The notes: generated by a model from the sequence alone, not told the origin. A DNA stretch of 5,229 nt from an uncultured Eubacteriales bacterium (GCA_934702115.1 CAKUYF010000066.1:1-5229), one strand, 5' to 3'; shown: positions 1 to 5,229, numbered from the stretch's first letter. Numbers and translations are program-made.

Positions 1-1
1 A

Positions 2-73
2 ATTAGAATAGTTTCATTTGAAGTTGCTGGTAGTTATATATTGATTAAGGATATTTATATGGTTTATAGGTAA
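2..73 (+). CDS. Possible 3' end of an upstream gene (partial)
   Basis: The frame starting at position 2 is open from the window edge for 23 codons and ends in TAA at 71-73; the other two + frames stop within the first ten bases. The peptide (it includes VSFEVAGSYILIKD and ends in MVYR) has a protein-like mix of residues rather than the Lys/Asn/Ile runs expected of AT-rich spacer. I do not recognise the family, and 23 codons are too few to exclude chance. If real, the gene ends 26 bases before the -35 box of the peptide cassette. I see no hairpin terminator between them, so some read-through into the cassette is possible. Confidence 0.3.
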   Translation: MRIVSFEVAGSYILIKDIYMVYR

Positions 74-99
74 GATATTAAAAATAAACAAAAAAAGAC

Positions 100-128
100 T
101 TGACAATATCTCTACAATGATATATAAT
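100..128 (+). promoter_or_regulatory. Consensus sigma70-type promoter of the peptide cassette
   Basis: TTGACA (100-105) and TATAAT (123-128) both match the consensus exactly and are separated by the optimal 17 bases. An A-rich stretch at 78-97 just upstream could act as an UP element. Transcription should start near 134-136, leaving a leader of about 80 bases before the first precursor gene. A promoter this close to consensus is expected to be strong unless repressed. The promoter assignment is inference, but the match is unusually good. Confidence 0.85.
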
Positions 129-136
129 TCAAAGTA

Positions 137-208
137 GGGATAACCTCTGAGAAAGGTGGTGTAGGGAATTACAAAGCTCTATACTGAATTACTAAGAGTT
201 TTGATCCC
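137..208 (+). promoter_or_regulatory. Structured 5' leader, possible three-way junction
   Basis: By eye this leader can fold into a closing stem GGGAT/ATCCC (137-141 with 204-208). The stem encloses a short hairpin ACCT/AGGT (143-146 with 154-157, loop CTGAGAA) and a second hairpin AAAGCTCT/AGAGTTTT (173-180 with 195-202, one G-T pair, 14-base loop). The closing stem ends five bases before the ATG at 214. That ATG has no Shine-Dalgarno sequence close upstream; the only purine-rich ribosome-binding-like stretch, AAAGGTGGTG (152-161), lies more than 50 bases away. Folding could therefore control translation or bring that element closer. I recognise no known riboswitch class. The pairings are visible, but stability has not been computed. 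Confidence 0.4.
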
Positions 209-213
209 ATATT

Positions 214-567
214 ATGAGTAGTAAAGAATTGAAAAAAATTTTTTCAGATAAGGAATTTATCACATCGCTTCTAAACATGGAAACAGGTGAAGAAGTTAAA
301 AAGGCACTTTCTAATCATGGGGTTCCCGTAAATGATGAAACCTTAAAGATGCTCGCAGCAGCTTTGGTACAGGCTATTGAAAGCCGTAGCAACACTAAAG
401 TGGTTGGTGATTCAGTTTTAAACTCAGTAAGTGGAGGCAAGACTGAAATCAACGGCTCAAGAGAATGTATTAGTTGCAAGAGTGCCATCCTAGATGGTTT
501 AGATCCCAATTTAATTTCTGAAATTCCTCAAACTAGTTGGGTTTTAAAAGAAGTTAATAACTTATAA
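214..567 (+). CDS. Nif11-like leader, double-glycine RiPP/bacteriocin precursor
   Basis: This 117-residue protein has the build of a secreted peptide precursor. Residues about 5-50 (IFSDKEFITSLLNMETGEEV, then a helix with GVPVNDETLKML) resemble the Nif11-like leader seen in many Clostridia. A second segment, DSVLNSVSGG, ends at Gly74-Gly75, the classic cleavage site of C39-peptidase ABC exporters. Cleavage there would release a 42-residue core (76-117) with Cys85 and Cys88 in a CISC motif, several Ser/Thr, one Trp and a slight negative charge. Two cysteines would allow a disulfide, or lanthionine/thioether formation if a modifying enzyme exists elsewhere. ATG 214 is the only good start, because an in-frame TGA lies at 202-204, yet it lacks a nearby Shine-Dalgarno. 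Tandem TAA TAA closes the gene. It is co-directional with a second Gly-Gly precursor 74 bases on. The leader assignment is fairly secure; the activity of the core is unknown. Confidence 0.75.
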   Translation: MSSKELKKIFSDKEFITSLLNMETGEEVKKALSNHGVPVNDETLKMLAAALVQAIESRSNTKVVGDSVLNSVSGGKTEINGSRECISCKSAILDGLDPNLISEIPQTSWVLKEVNNL

Positions 568-583
568 TAAAATTAGTATATCC

Positions 584-604
584 TTTCAGTAAATTTTACT
601 GGAA
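584..604 (+). other. Intercistronic hairpin between the two precursor genes
   Basis: Bases 584-592 pair with 596-604 (9 bp including one G-T) around a three-base loop, 16 bases after the first precursor's stop. No run of T follows, so it is not a good intrinsic terminator. More likely roles are stabilising or processing the mRNA and setting the ratio of the two peptides; this is inference. The AT-rich stretch just downstream (609-620, TATAAATATAAA) has -10-like hexamers but no convincing -35 box, so I do not call a second promoter. Confidence 0.4.
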
Positions 605-628
605 TGAATATAAATATAAATTTAATTT

Positions 629-633
629 GGAGG
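629..633 (+). promoter_or_regulatory. Shine-Dalgarno that fixes the second precursor's start
   Basis: GGAGG lies eight bases before ATG 642, ideal spacing. The longer reading frame beginning with TTG at 627 would overlap this ribosome-binding site and add only five residues, so ATG 642 is the supported start. The contrast with the first precursor, which lacks such a site, suggests that the second peptide is translated more strongly. Confidence 0.85.
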
Positions 634-641
634 TAGTTACA

Positions 642-1013
642 ATGGAAGATTTGAAAAACGTTAACGTAAAGACTGAAGATGTAAAAGCAGTATTAAAAGA
701 AGAAGGCGTAAAGGCTGACGCCGTAAAAGCATTAGCAGGCGCAGAATTAACCGATGAAGATTTAAAAGAATTAGTCGGTGGACTTGGCACATCAACAATT
801 AAGAATTTAGCAGTTAAAGGTTTAAAATACGGCGCTTACGCTTTAGCAGGTGCAGCAGTACTCGGTACAGCTGAAATGGCAGTTCGCGGAAAAGACTCTT
901 ATGCTGGTAAGGCCACAGATTGGCTTAGAGGAGTAGACGTAACGTCAAAATCACCAGTACCAGTACCAGTACCAGTACCAGTACCAGTACCAGAAGAAAC
1001 AAAAGAAGAATAA
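642..1013 (+). CDS. Double-glycine-leader peptide with hydrophobic core and (PV)6 tail
   Basis: This 123-residue precursor has three parts. Residues 1-47 form a charged, probably helical leader ending in LTDEDLKELVGG, an exporter-type Gly-Gly site after Nif11-like or bacteriocin-like leaders. Residues 48-97 are mildly cationic, with an Ala/Gly-rich hydrophobic stretch (YGAYALAGAAVLGTA) able to enter a membrane, as in class II bacteriocins. Residues 105-117 are six Pro-Val units plus Pro, an extended rigid rod, ending in EETKEE. The core has no cysteine, so lanthionines and disulfides are ruled out. It follows the first precursor on the same strand and is followed by a strong terminator. Its codons look GC-richer and better suited to high expression than those of the permease. 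It could be an antimicrobial peptide, a signal, or a surface peptide displayed on a rigid spacer. I do not recognise a named family; only the leader type is fairly clear. Confidence 0.75.
   Translation: MEDLKNVNVKTEDVKAVLKEEGVKADAVKALAGAELTDEDLKELVGGLGTSTIKNLAVKGLKYGAYALAGAAVLGTAEMAVRGKDSYAGKATDWLRGVDVTSKSPVPVPVPVPVPVPEETKEE
954..993 (+). repeat. In-frame CCAGTA hexanucleotide tandem repeat
   Basis: There are six perfect CCAGTA units plus CCAG, each unit encoding Pro-Val. No synonymous variation occurs between copies, which points to recent expansion or contraction by slippage. Because the unit is six bases long, copy-number change alters tail length two residues at a time without breaking the frame. 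Alternating Pro-Val adopts an extended, stiff conformation similar in principle to Pro-rich periplasm- or wall-spanning segments. Confidence 0.95.
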
Positions 1014-1042
1014 CCAGACGCTTAATAGCAATATATGCAAGC

Positions 1043-1076
1043 ATCCCCTTTACAAAAAATGTAAAGGGGATTTTTT
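1043..1076 (+). terminator. Intrinsic terminator of the peptide cassette
   Basis: A perfect 12-base-pair stem (1043-1054 with 1060-1071) has an AAAAA loop and is followed directly by six T (1071-1076). It starts 30 bases after the second precursor's stop and ends two bases before the stop codon of convergent pckG. Read on the other strand the same hairpin follows pckG, but it is followed there by a mixed sequence without a T tract. It should therefore work mainly for the + strand and only weakly, if at all, for pckG. Confidence 0.9.
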
Positions 1077-1077
1077 A

Positions 1078-2841
1078 TTAATCTAAATTTTTTTCAAGGA
1101 TTGAAAGCTGATGTTTAAGCTCATAAGGTAATTTATTTCCAAAAATTTTGTAAAACTCTTTTATTTTTATAACTTCTTGTTCCCACTCTTTTTCATTTAT
1201 GCTTAAAAGCTTATTTAATGCGTCAGAGCTTAAATCCAATCCTGCAGTATTTAAGTCTTTTTCATAAGGTAACAATCCTACAGGTGATTCTTTCGCATCC
1301 ACTTTACCTTCGCAACGATTAATTATCCATTCCAGCACTCTTAAATTGTCACCGTAACCGGGCCATAAAAGTTTACCTTGATCGTCAGTTCCAAACCAGT
1401 TAACACTGAAAATTTTTGGAGCATTTTCTCCTAAAAGCTTACCCATTTCAATCCAGTGATCAAAATATTCACCCATGTTATAACCGCAAAATGGCATCAT
1501 TGCCATAGGATTGTGGCGGAGGACTCCAAGCTCACCCGTAGAAGCCGCTGTACTTTCGGAAGATACGGTTGAACCAACAAATACACCATGGTTCCAATCT
1601 CTTGTTTCATAAACTAAAGGTACAGTACTCGCTCGGCGTCCACCGAAAATTATTGCTGAAATAGGGACTCCTTGTGGATTATCAAATTCTTTGCTTAAAT
1701 AAGGGCAATTTTTTGCCGGTGCAGTAAACCTACTATTTGGATGAGCTCCCTTTTCTGAAGAAGTTTTTCCGTTCCAAGGTTGACCTTTCCAATTTATCGC
1801 ATTTTCGGGTGGGTTATTATTAAGCCCCTCCCACCATACAGTGTTGTCATCAAGGTTATGTACCACATTGGTAAATATAGTATTTTTAGATACAGTGGCC
1901 AATGCATTGGGATTGGATTTACTGCTCGTTCCGGGTGCAACACCGAAAAATCCATTTTCAGGATTAATAGCCCAAAGTCTGCCATCTTTTCCTATTCTGA
2001 GCCAAGCTATATCATCTCCCACGCACCATACTTTATACCCTTTATTTTTGTACATTTCAGGAGGAATAAGCATTGCCAGATTTGTTTTTCCGCAAGCTGA
2101 AGGGAACGCTGCACATACGTATATAATTTCTCCATTTGGCTTTTCAATACCTAAAATAAGCATATGTTCTGCAAGCCATTTTTCTTTTCTGCCTAAAAAT
2201 GAAGCAATACGAAGTGCAAAACATTTTTTACCTAAAAGTACATTCCCACCATAACCTGAATTAACTGATATTATAGTTTTATCTTCCGGGAAATGGCATA
2301 CATAACGTTTTTCTTCATCAAGCTCACATGAGCAATGCAGACCCCTTACCCAATCATTACTATTTCCAAGCTTTTCTAGTATATTTTTACCCACACGAGT
2401 CATGATTGCCATATTCAAAACAGTATAAATAGAATCTGTAAGTTCAATACCTATCTTAGAAAATTCAGACTCAGGCATACCCATTGAATAAGGAATAACG
2501 TACATTGTTTTTCCACGATAACTGTTTTTTGCTATGCCTAAAACTTTGTCATACGCAAATTTAGGTTCCCACCAATTATTGGTAGGTCCCGCTTCTTCTT
2601 TGGTTTTGGTACATATAAAAGTCCTATCTTCCGCACGTGCAACATCATTTAAAGCCGAACGACGCAAATAACATCCCGGGTGTTTCTCTTGATTAAGTTT
2701 AAATATTTCCTTTTTACTGCAAGCTTCTTCTCTTAAAGCTTCCAATTGCTTTTCTGACCCATCAATCCAAAACACATTATCAGGTTTAACAATCCCTTTT
2801 ATGTATTCTATCCACTTGATTACAGATTCATTTTGTGTCAT
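1078..2841 (-). CDS. pckG: Phosphoenolpyruvate carboxykinase, GTP type
   Basis: This cytosolic enzyme interconverts oxaloacetate plus GTP with PEP, CO2 and GDP. The 587 residues match the usual length of the GTP class, not the shorter ATP class. Visible motifs are HPGCYLRRS with DVARAEDRT (about 54-74, substrate arginines), NSGYGGNVLLGKK (194-206), a metal-ligand His in EHMLILG (His226), the P-loop FPSACGKTN (246-254) with the class-specific reactive Cys250, the kinase-2 motif VGDDIAW (274-280) with metal-binding Asp276, NPENGFFGVAPGT (293-305), and the C-terminal nucleotide pocket. All key residues are present, so it should be active. The ATG at 2841 has AAGGAG nine bases upstream. It may run gluconeogenically, or in the PEP-forming and PEP-consuming steps of a malate shunt or succinate fermentation. 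The gene converges on the peptide cassette and diverges from the permease, and it has its own extended -10 promoter. Confidence 0.97.
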   Translation of the reverse strand: MTQNESVIKWIEYIKGIVKPDNVFWIDGSEKQLEALREEACSKKEIFKLNQEKHPGCYLRRSALNDVARAEDRTFICTKTKEEAGPTNNWWEPKFAYDKVLGIAKNSYRGKTMYVIPYSMGMPESEFSKIGIELTDSIYTVLNMAIMTRVGKNILEKLGNSNDWVRGLHCSCELDEEKRYVCHFPEDKTIISVNSGYGGNVLLGKKCFALRIASFLGRKEKWLAEHMLILGIEKPNGEIIYVCAAFPSACGKTNLAMLIPPEMYKNKGYKVWCVGDDIAWLRIGKDGRLWAINPENGFFGVAPGTSSKSNPNALATVSKNTIFTNVVHNLDDNTVWWEGLNNNPPENAINWKGQPWNGKTSSEKGAHPNSRFTAPAKNCPYLSKEFDNPQGVPISAIIFGGRRASTVPLVYETRDWNHGVFVGSTVSSESTAASTGELGVLRHNPMAMMPFCGYNMGEYFDHWIEMGKLLGENAPKIFSVNWFGTDDQGKLLWPGYGDNLRVLEWIINRCEGKVDAKESPVGLLPYEKDLNTAGLDLSSDALNKLLSINEKEWEQEVIKIKEFYKIFGNKLPYELKHQLSILEKNLD

Positions 2842-2933
2842 TACTTATTTCTCCTTGATTGAAATTTTTTATTAACTTATATTGTTGAAAGTATTATTCG
2901 AAGCTCAACTGAAAAAGTTTAATCTACTGTAAA

Positions 2934-2942
2934 ATTATATCA
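2934..2942 (-). promoter_or_regulatory. Extended -10 promoter of pckG
   Basis: On the - strand this reads TGATATAAT, a perfect -10 hexamer with the TGn extension. The -35 region at 17-base spacing (TGTATT) is poor, as is common for extended -10 promoters. Transcription would start near 2927, giving a leader of about 85 bases before the pckG ATG. I see no clear catabolite-control operator on it. Confidence 0.6.
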
Positions 2943-2982
2943 CATACCAAATTAAAAATACATATTAATTGTCTTTGAACTA

Positions 2983-3011
2983 TTGACAATCTTAACATGG
3001 TAGGTAATAAT
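2983..3011 (+). promoter_or_regulatory. Near-consensus + strand promoter, 440 bases before the permease
   Basis: TTGACA (2983-2988), a 17-base spacer and AATAAT (3006-3011, five of six consensus bases) predict transcription from about 3018 towards the permease. The start codon is about 435 bases further on, so the product would be a very long leader, a small RNA or a spurious transcript. The -35 box also lies in an inverted repeat ATTGTC/GACAAT (2968-2973 with 2985-2990). Because no gene sits directly downstream, this is less secure than the cassette promoter. Confidence 0.45.
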
Positions 3012-3024
3012 GTTTACATAAACA
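3011..3024. promoter_or_regulatory. Palindrome over the predicted start site, operator-like
   Basis: TGTTTA-CA-TAAACA is a perfect 6-base inverted repeat around two central bases. It abuts the -10 box of the + strand promoter and covers its predicted start, a typical repressor position. The half-site resembles those of LacI/CcpA-like or Rex-like regulators, but it fits neither consensus well enough to name one. Confidence 0.35.
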
Positions 3025-3275
3025 AAACACAAATTCTGATATTTTAATCATTTAAACTCATCTATAATATACAAATTAAGCTTTTAATTACTTGAAAAAT
3101 TTCTGATGAAAAGAAATTATTTATAAATACTCTGCCTTCAACTCATTATATGTAATATAAAAGCTTTTTGTAGCTTGCAAGTTTTAGATATTATAAAATT
3201 CGATTCGTTTACCAAAAAAATTTACGGAAGAGCCAAAGTAAGAAAAACTTAAATTCTTTATAAAAATGGGTTTAG

Positions 3276-3417
3276 TTAATAAAGTATACAAGGTAAAAAC
3301 GGCATATATGAAATCTAATGAAAAAATGGGAACCCTATTTAATAACTAATAGAAAAATTTTCTTAACCAAAGTATGACGTAACTGCATCCCGAAATAATC
3401 AGAGTATACTTTATTAA
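3276..3417. repeat. Perfect 14-base inverted repeat, probable paired operators
   Basis: TTAATAAAGTATAC (3276-3289) recurs as its exact reverse complement at 3404-3417, 114 bases on. Each copy is centred on the palindrome GTATAC, and the centres are 120 bases apart. A further AAAGTAT copy lies at 3369-3375. The right copy is about 40 bases before the permease start. This arrangement suits a dimeric sugar-responsive repressor acting at two sites, possibly by looping. A 142-base MITE-like element is the alternative, but no clear target duplication is visible. The repeat is certain; its role is inference. Confidence 0.55.
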
Positions 3418-3437
3418 ATAAAAATATATTATAAATG

Positions 3438-3446
3438 AAAGTGGTG
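3438..3446 (+). promoter_or_regulatory. Ribosome-binding site supporting the TTG start
   Basis: AAAGTGGTG ends seven bases before TTG 3454. An in-frame TGA at 3436-3438 excludes any start further upstream, and the next ATG lies 30 codons inside, within the first membrane segment. TTG 3454 places the first conserved EIIC segment (LPIAL) 20 residues from the N-terminus, as usual for the family. Confidence 0.7.
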
Positions 3447-3453
3447 TATTTAC

Positions 3454-5046
3454 TTGAAATTTAAAGATTCATTATCAAGCCCTCTTCAAAGCACTCAAGA
3501 GTCTTTTATACTTCCAATAGCTTTAATTACTATTGCAGGGTTTATGTTGGGGTTAGGATCATCCCTTTTAAATTCTAATATGATAAATTATTTTAATCTA
3601 CAAAACACGTTAGAAACAAATACATTTTTTTACTTAATATTTAATATTATGAAAAGAATAGGAGGAATATTATTTGCAAACATTCCTATATTATTCGCTA
3701 TAAGTACAGCTATAGGAATGGCAAAAAAAGAAAAATGTGTGGCAATATTTTCAACTGTAGCTTCATTTTTTGTAATGCATGAGACTATTTCTTTACTTTT
3801 AAAATTAAATGGAAAGCTTGCTCACGGAGTATTACATGAAGGCTCTACGGCATCAGTATGCGGTATTCAATCGTTAGAAATGGGAGTATTCGGAGGAATA
3901 ATAGTAGGTTTGGGAGTAGCTTACCTACATAATAAATTTTATAAAATAAAACTTTCAGGTATAATTTCATTTCTTAGTGGTACAAAATTTGTTCCTATTA
4001 TTTCATGTTTTTGTTATATGCTGGTAGGAGTAGCTATCTCCTTCATTTGGCCCGCTATTCAAGCCGGAATTTACTCGTTAGGAGGGCTTGTACTGGCCTC
4101 TAAATATACAGGAACTTTAGTTTATGGAATTATAGAAAGAGTATTAATTCCATTCGGATTAGATAATGTTTTCCGTACTCCTTTTTGGCAAACAGCTTTA
4201 GGAGGAACAGAAATAATAGACAATCATTATGTAACAGGAGTTCAAAATATTTTATTTTCTGAACTCGCCTCAACAAATACTTCTAAATTTAATATAAATA
4301 TAGCCAGATTTATGAGCGGAAGATTTCCACTTACGATATTCGGATTACCTAGTGCTGCCTTAGCGATGTATCAAAATGCTAAATCTTCAAAGAAAAAAAA
4401 TATTGGAGGATTAATGCTTTTCGTTGCTATCACCAGCGCCATAGCAGGAGTTACAGAACCTATTGAATTCATTCTCTTGTTCTTTGCCCCTATACTTTAC
4501 GGTATTCACTGTTTGTTTGCAGGATTGTCTTTCATGCTTATGCACCTTTTGAAAGTTACTGTAGGATTAGCTTTTTCAGGAGGTTTAATCGACCTTCTAT
4601 TATGCGGCATACTACCCGGAAATAATAAAACTAATTGGATTTATATAATTCCCGTAGGTGTAGGGTACGCAATCACTTATTATTTCGTATTTAAATTTGT
4701 TATTCGAAAATTTAAACTTACAACTCCCGGGCGAGAAAATGATACATCAGAGTTAAATTCAGGCTCTACCCAAGAAGCAAATTCCAGATCGAATGAAAGT
4801 ATCCCGTCTACCATTGTAATCGGTCTTGGAGGAATCGAAAACATAATAGATATTGATTACTACGCTACCAGCCTTATCGTTAAAGTAAAAGATGAAAGCA
4901 TAGTAGACGAAGACATAGTTAAAAAAAGCGGCTGTGTAGGGGTTATCAAAAAAGGCGACGGAATACAAGTAGTATTCGGACCAAGAGTAGCAGTAATTAA
5001 AAATGAGCTTGAAGAATATATTTCATCCGTCTCAACTCAAAATTGA
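3454..5046 (+). CDS. PTS EIIC-EIIB permease, glucose/maltose (MalX/PtsG) type, EIIB site lost
   Basis: This 530-residue membrane protein belongs to the glucose superfamily of PTS permeases and is most like MalX in length and order. EIIC spans about residues 15-425 with roughly ten hydrophobic segments. It includes GIQSLEMGVFGG (137-148), FVPIIS (179-184), FGLPSAALAMY (296-306) and GVTEPIEF (332-339) with the conserved Glu335, then TPGR (424-427). A polar linker (428-450) leads to EIIB (about 451-525, GLGGIENI to GDGIQVVFG). In active EIIB domains a motif like DACITRLR carries the phosphorylated Cys (Cys421 in E. coli PtsG). Here it reads DYYATSLI: Tyr470 replaces Cys, and Ser473 and Ile475 replace both Arg. 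The EIIC motif normally reading GLHHI is GLDNV (235-239). The frame is unbroken, so this is not simple decay. It may be a non-phosphorylating transporter or sensor, or rely on another EIIB. No EIIA or regulator gene is adjacent. The family is certain; the substrate is not. Confidence 0.9.
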   Translation: MKFKDSLSSPLQSTQESFILPIALITIAGFMLGLGSSLLNSNMINYFNLQNTLETNTFFYLIFNIMKRIGGILFANIPILFAISTAIGMAKKEKCVAIFSTVASFFVMHETISLLLKLNGKLAHGVLHEGSTASVCGIQSLEMGVFGGIIVGLGVAYLHNKFYKIKLSGIISFLSGTKFVPIISCFCYMLVGVAISFIWPAIQAGIYSLGGLVLASKYTGTLVYGIIERVLIPFGLDNVFRTPFWQTALGGTEIIDNHYVTGVQNILFSELASTNTSKFNINIARFMSGRFPLTIFGLPSAALAMYQNAKSSKKKNIGGLMLFVAITSAIAGVTEPIEFILLFFAPILYGIHCLFAGLSFMLMHLLKVTVGLAFSGGLIDLLLCGILPGNNKTNWIYIIPVGVGYAITYYFVFKFVIRKFKLTTPGRENDTSELNSGSTQEANSRSNESIPSTIVIGLGGIENIIDIDYYATSLIVKVKDESIVDEDIVKKSGCVGVIKKGDGIQVVFGPRVAVIKNELEEYISSVSTQN

Positions 5047-5065
5047 CTACCAACTAAATAAAAAT

Positions 5066-5110
5066 ATAAAGCACGCACAAATGAAGCTCATAATTGTACG
5101 TGTTTTATTT
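5066..5110. terminator. Imperfect hairpin terminator after the permease, perhaps bidirectional
   Basis: Bases 5066-5080 pair with 5094-5108 with one mismatch and one G-T pair (core CACG/CGTG and ACAA/TTGT), leaving a 13-base loop. On the + strand the right arm is T-rich (TTTTATTTATT), and on the - strand the mirror position is also T-rich. The hairpin starts 20 bases after the permease stop. Two-way use would suit a convergent gene beyond it. Confidence 0.6.
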
Positions 5111-5167
5111 ATTGCTTGACTAATTATTAATTTTAACTATTCATATAAATAAAAAACAAACTAAGAA

Positions 5168-5229
5168 TTACTCATACAAAAATTGAAAATAATTTCTACG
5201 GTTTATAATACTTTCAATCATGTCTTTAG
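5168..5229 (-). CDS. Possible 3' end of a convergent gene (partial)
   Basis: On the - strand one frame is open from the window edge for 19 codons (KDMIESIINRRNYFQFLYE) and ends in TAA at 5170-5168. Another - frame meets a stop within a few codons of the edge. The residue mix looks like a genuine C-terminus, and the hairpin at 5066-5110 lies just past the stop with T-rich flanks in both directions. I do not recognise the family, and so short a stretch could be chance. Confidence 0.3.
   Translation of the reverse strand, partial: KDMIESIINRRNYFQFLYE

Larger units (their letters stand above)
2842..3453. other. Regulatory spacer between pckG and the divergent permease
   Basis: These 612 AT-rich bases hold no convincing gene. 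They contain the pckG ribosome-binding site and extended -10 promoter, a + strand promoter with an overlapping palindrome at 2983-3024, and the 14-base inverted repeat at 3276-3417. A GTATAC-centred site lies close to the permease start. Short open stretches at 3127-3249 and 3266-3349 lack ribosome-binding sites and look like chance, although the first could be a gene relic. The length is large for a simple divergent promoter pair and leaves room for a long permease leader or a small RNA. Confidence 0.7.

Noticed and set aside
146..168. Bases CTGAGA and GTAGGGAA, which recall conserved pieces of the TPP (thi-box) riboswitch
   Set aside because: In TPP riboswitches these two pieces are separated by whole helical arms and the pyrophosphate-binding segment; here only about nine bases lie between them and the other conserved parts are missing.
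627..641. TTG start extending the second precursor by five residues
   Set aside because: It overlaps the GGAGG ribosome-binding site that clearly serves ATG 642.
1780..2254. Open frames on the + strand and in another - frame inside pckG
   Set aside because: They overlap a fully conserved enzyme gene, have no ribosome-binding sites and encode no recognisable proteins; they are shadows of pckG.
3127..3249. 41-codon open stretch ending in FTKKIYGRAKVRKT, faintly like a transposase C-terminus
   Set aside because: It has no start codon of quality, no ribosome-binding site and no terminal repeats, and the resemblance is too short to support a relic. A translated search of this stretch against transposases would decide it.
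3266..3349. 27-codon ATG reading frame before the permease
   Set aside because: There is no Shine-Dalgarno upstream, the composition is that of AT-rich spacer, and it runs through one arm of the inverted repeat; nothing supports translation.
3276..3417. A MITE or miniature insertion element bounded by the 14-base inverted repeat
   Set aside because: No clear target-site duplication is seen and only one copy is in the window; paired operators fit the GTATAC palindromes better, although a genome-wide copy count would settle it.
5116..5209. TTGACT at 5116 and TATAAT at 5204 as promoters for a gene to the right
   Set aside because: Neither has a partner box at proper spacing, and the region may instead be the end of a convergent gene.

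Overview
The window is low-GC bacterial DNA with short Shine-Dalgarno-type signals, sigma70-like promoters and intrinsic terminators. A GTP-type PEP carboxykinase, a PTS sugar permease of the glucose/maltose (MalX/PtsG) type and double-glycine leader peptides fit a fermentative anaerobe. Clostridia of the Ruminococcaceae/Oscillospiraceae kind are my best guess, because GDP/GTP-linked PEPCK is known there (for example Clostridium thermocellum) and Nif11-like precursors are common there. Spirochaetes and other low-GC anaerobes are not excluded.

Layout. Positions 1-73 may be the tail of a + strand gene. A textbook promoter (100-128) then drives a compact, self-contained unit. It has a structured 5' leader (about 135-213), a 117-residue precursor with a Nif11-like leader ending in Gly-Gly (214-567), a 123-residue second precursor with its own Gly-Gly leader and a (Pro-Val)6 tail (642-1013), and a strong terminator (1043-1076). 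No peptidase, exporter, modification enzyme or immunity gene is present, so maturation would have to come from elsewhere in the genome. Converging on this unit from the other strand is pckG (2841-1078), complete and with all its active-site motifs.

A 612-base spacer separates pckG from a divergent PTS permease. It holds an extended -10 promoter for pckG, a near-consensus + strand promoter whose start overlaps a palindrome, and a perfect 14-base inverted repeat built around GTATAC, which looks like a pair of operators. The permease (3454-5046, TTG start) is an intact 530-residue EIIC-EIIB protein. Its EIIB domain has lost the phosphorylatable cysteine (Tyr at that position) and both following arginines, and the EIIC domain has lost the usual His-His pair. 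It ends at an imperfect hairpin terminator (5066-5110), beyond which the tail of a convergent - strand gene may begin.

How the parts relate: pckG and the permease both belong to central carbon and sugar metabolism at the PEP node, since PTS consumes PEP and PEPCK interconverts PEP and oxaloacetate, but they are divergent and there is no proof of co-regulation. The peptide pair looks like an independent accessory cassette. The best candidates for something new are the two-precursor cassette and the catalytically degenerate EIICB.
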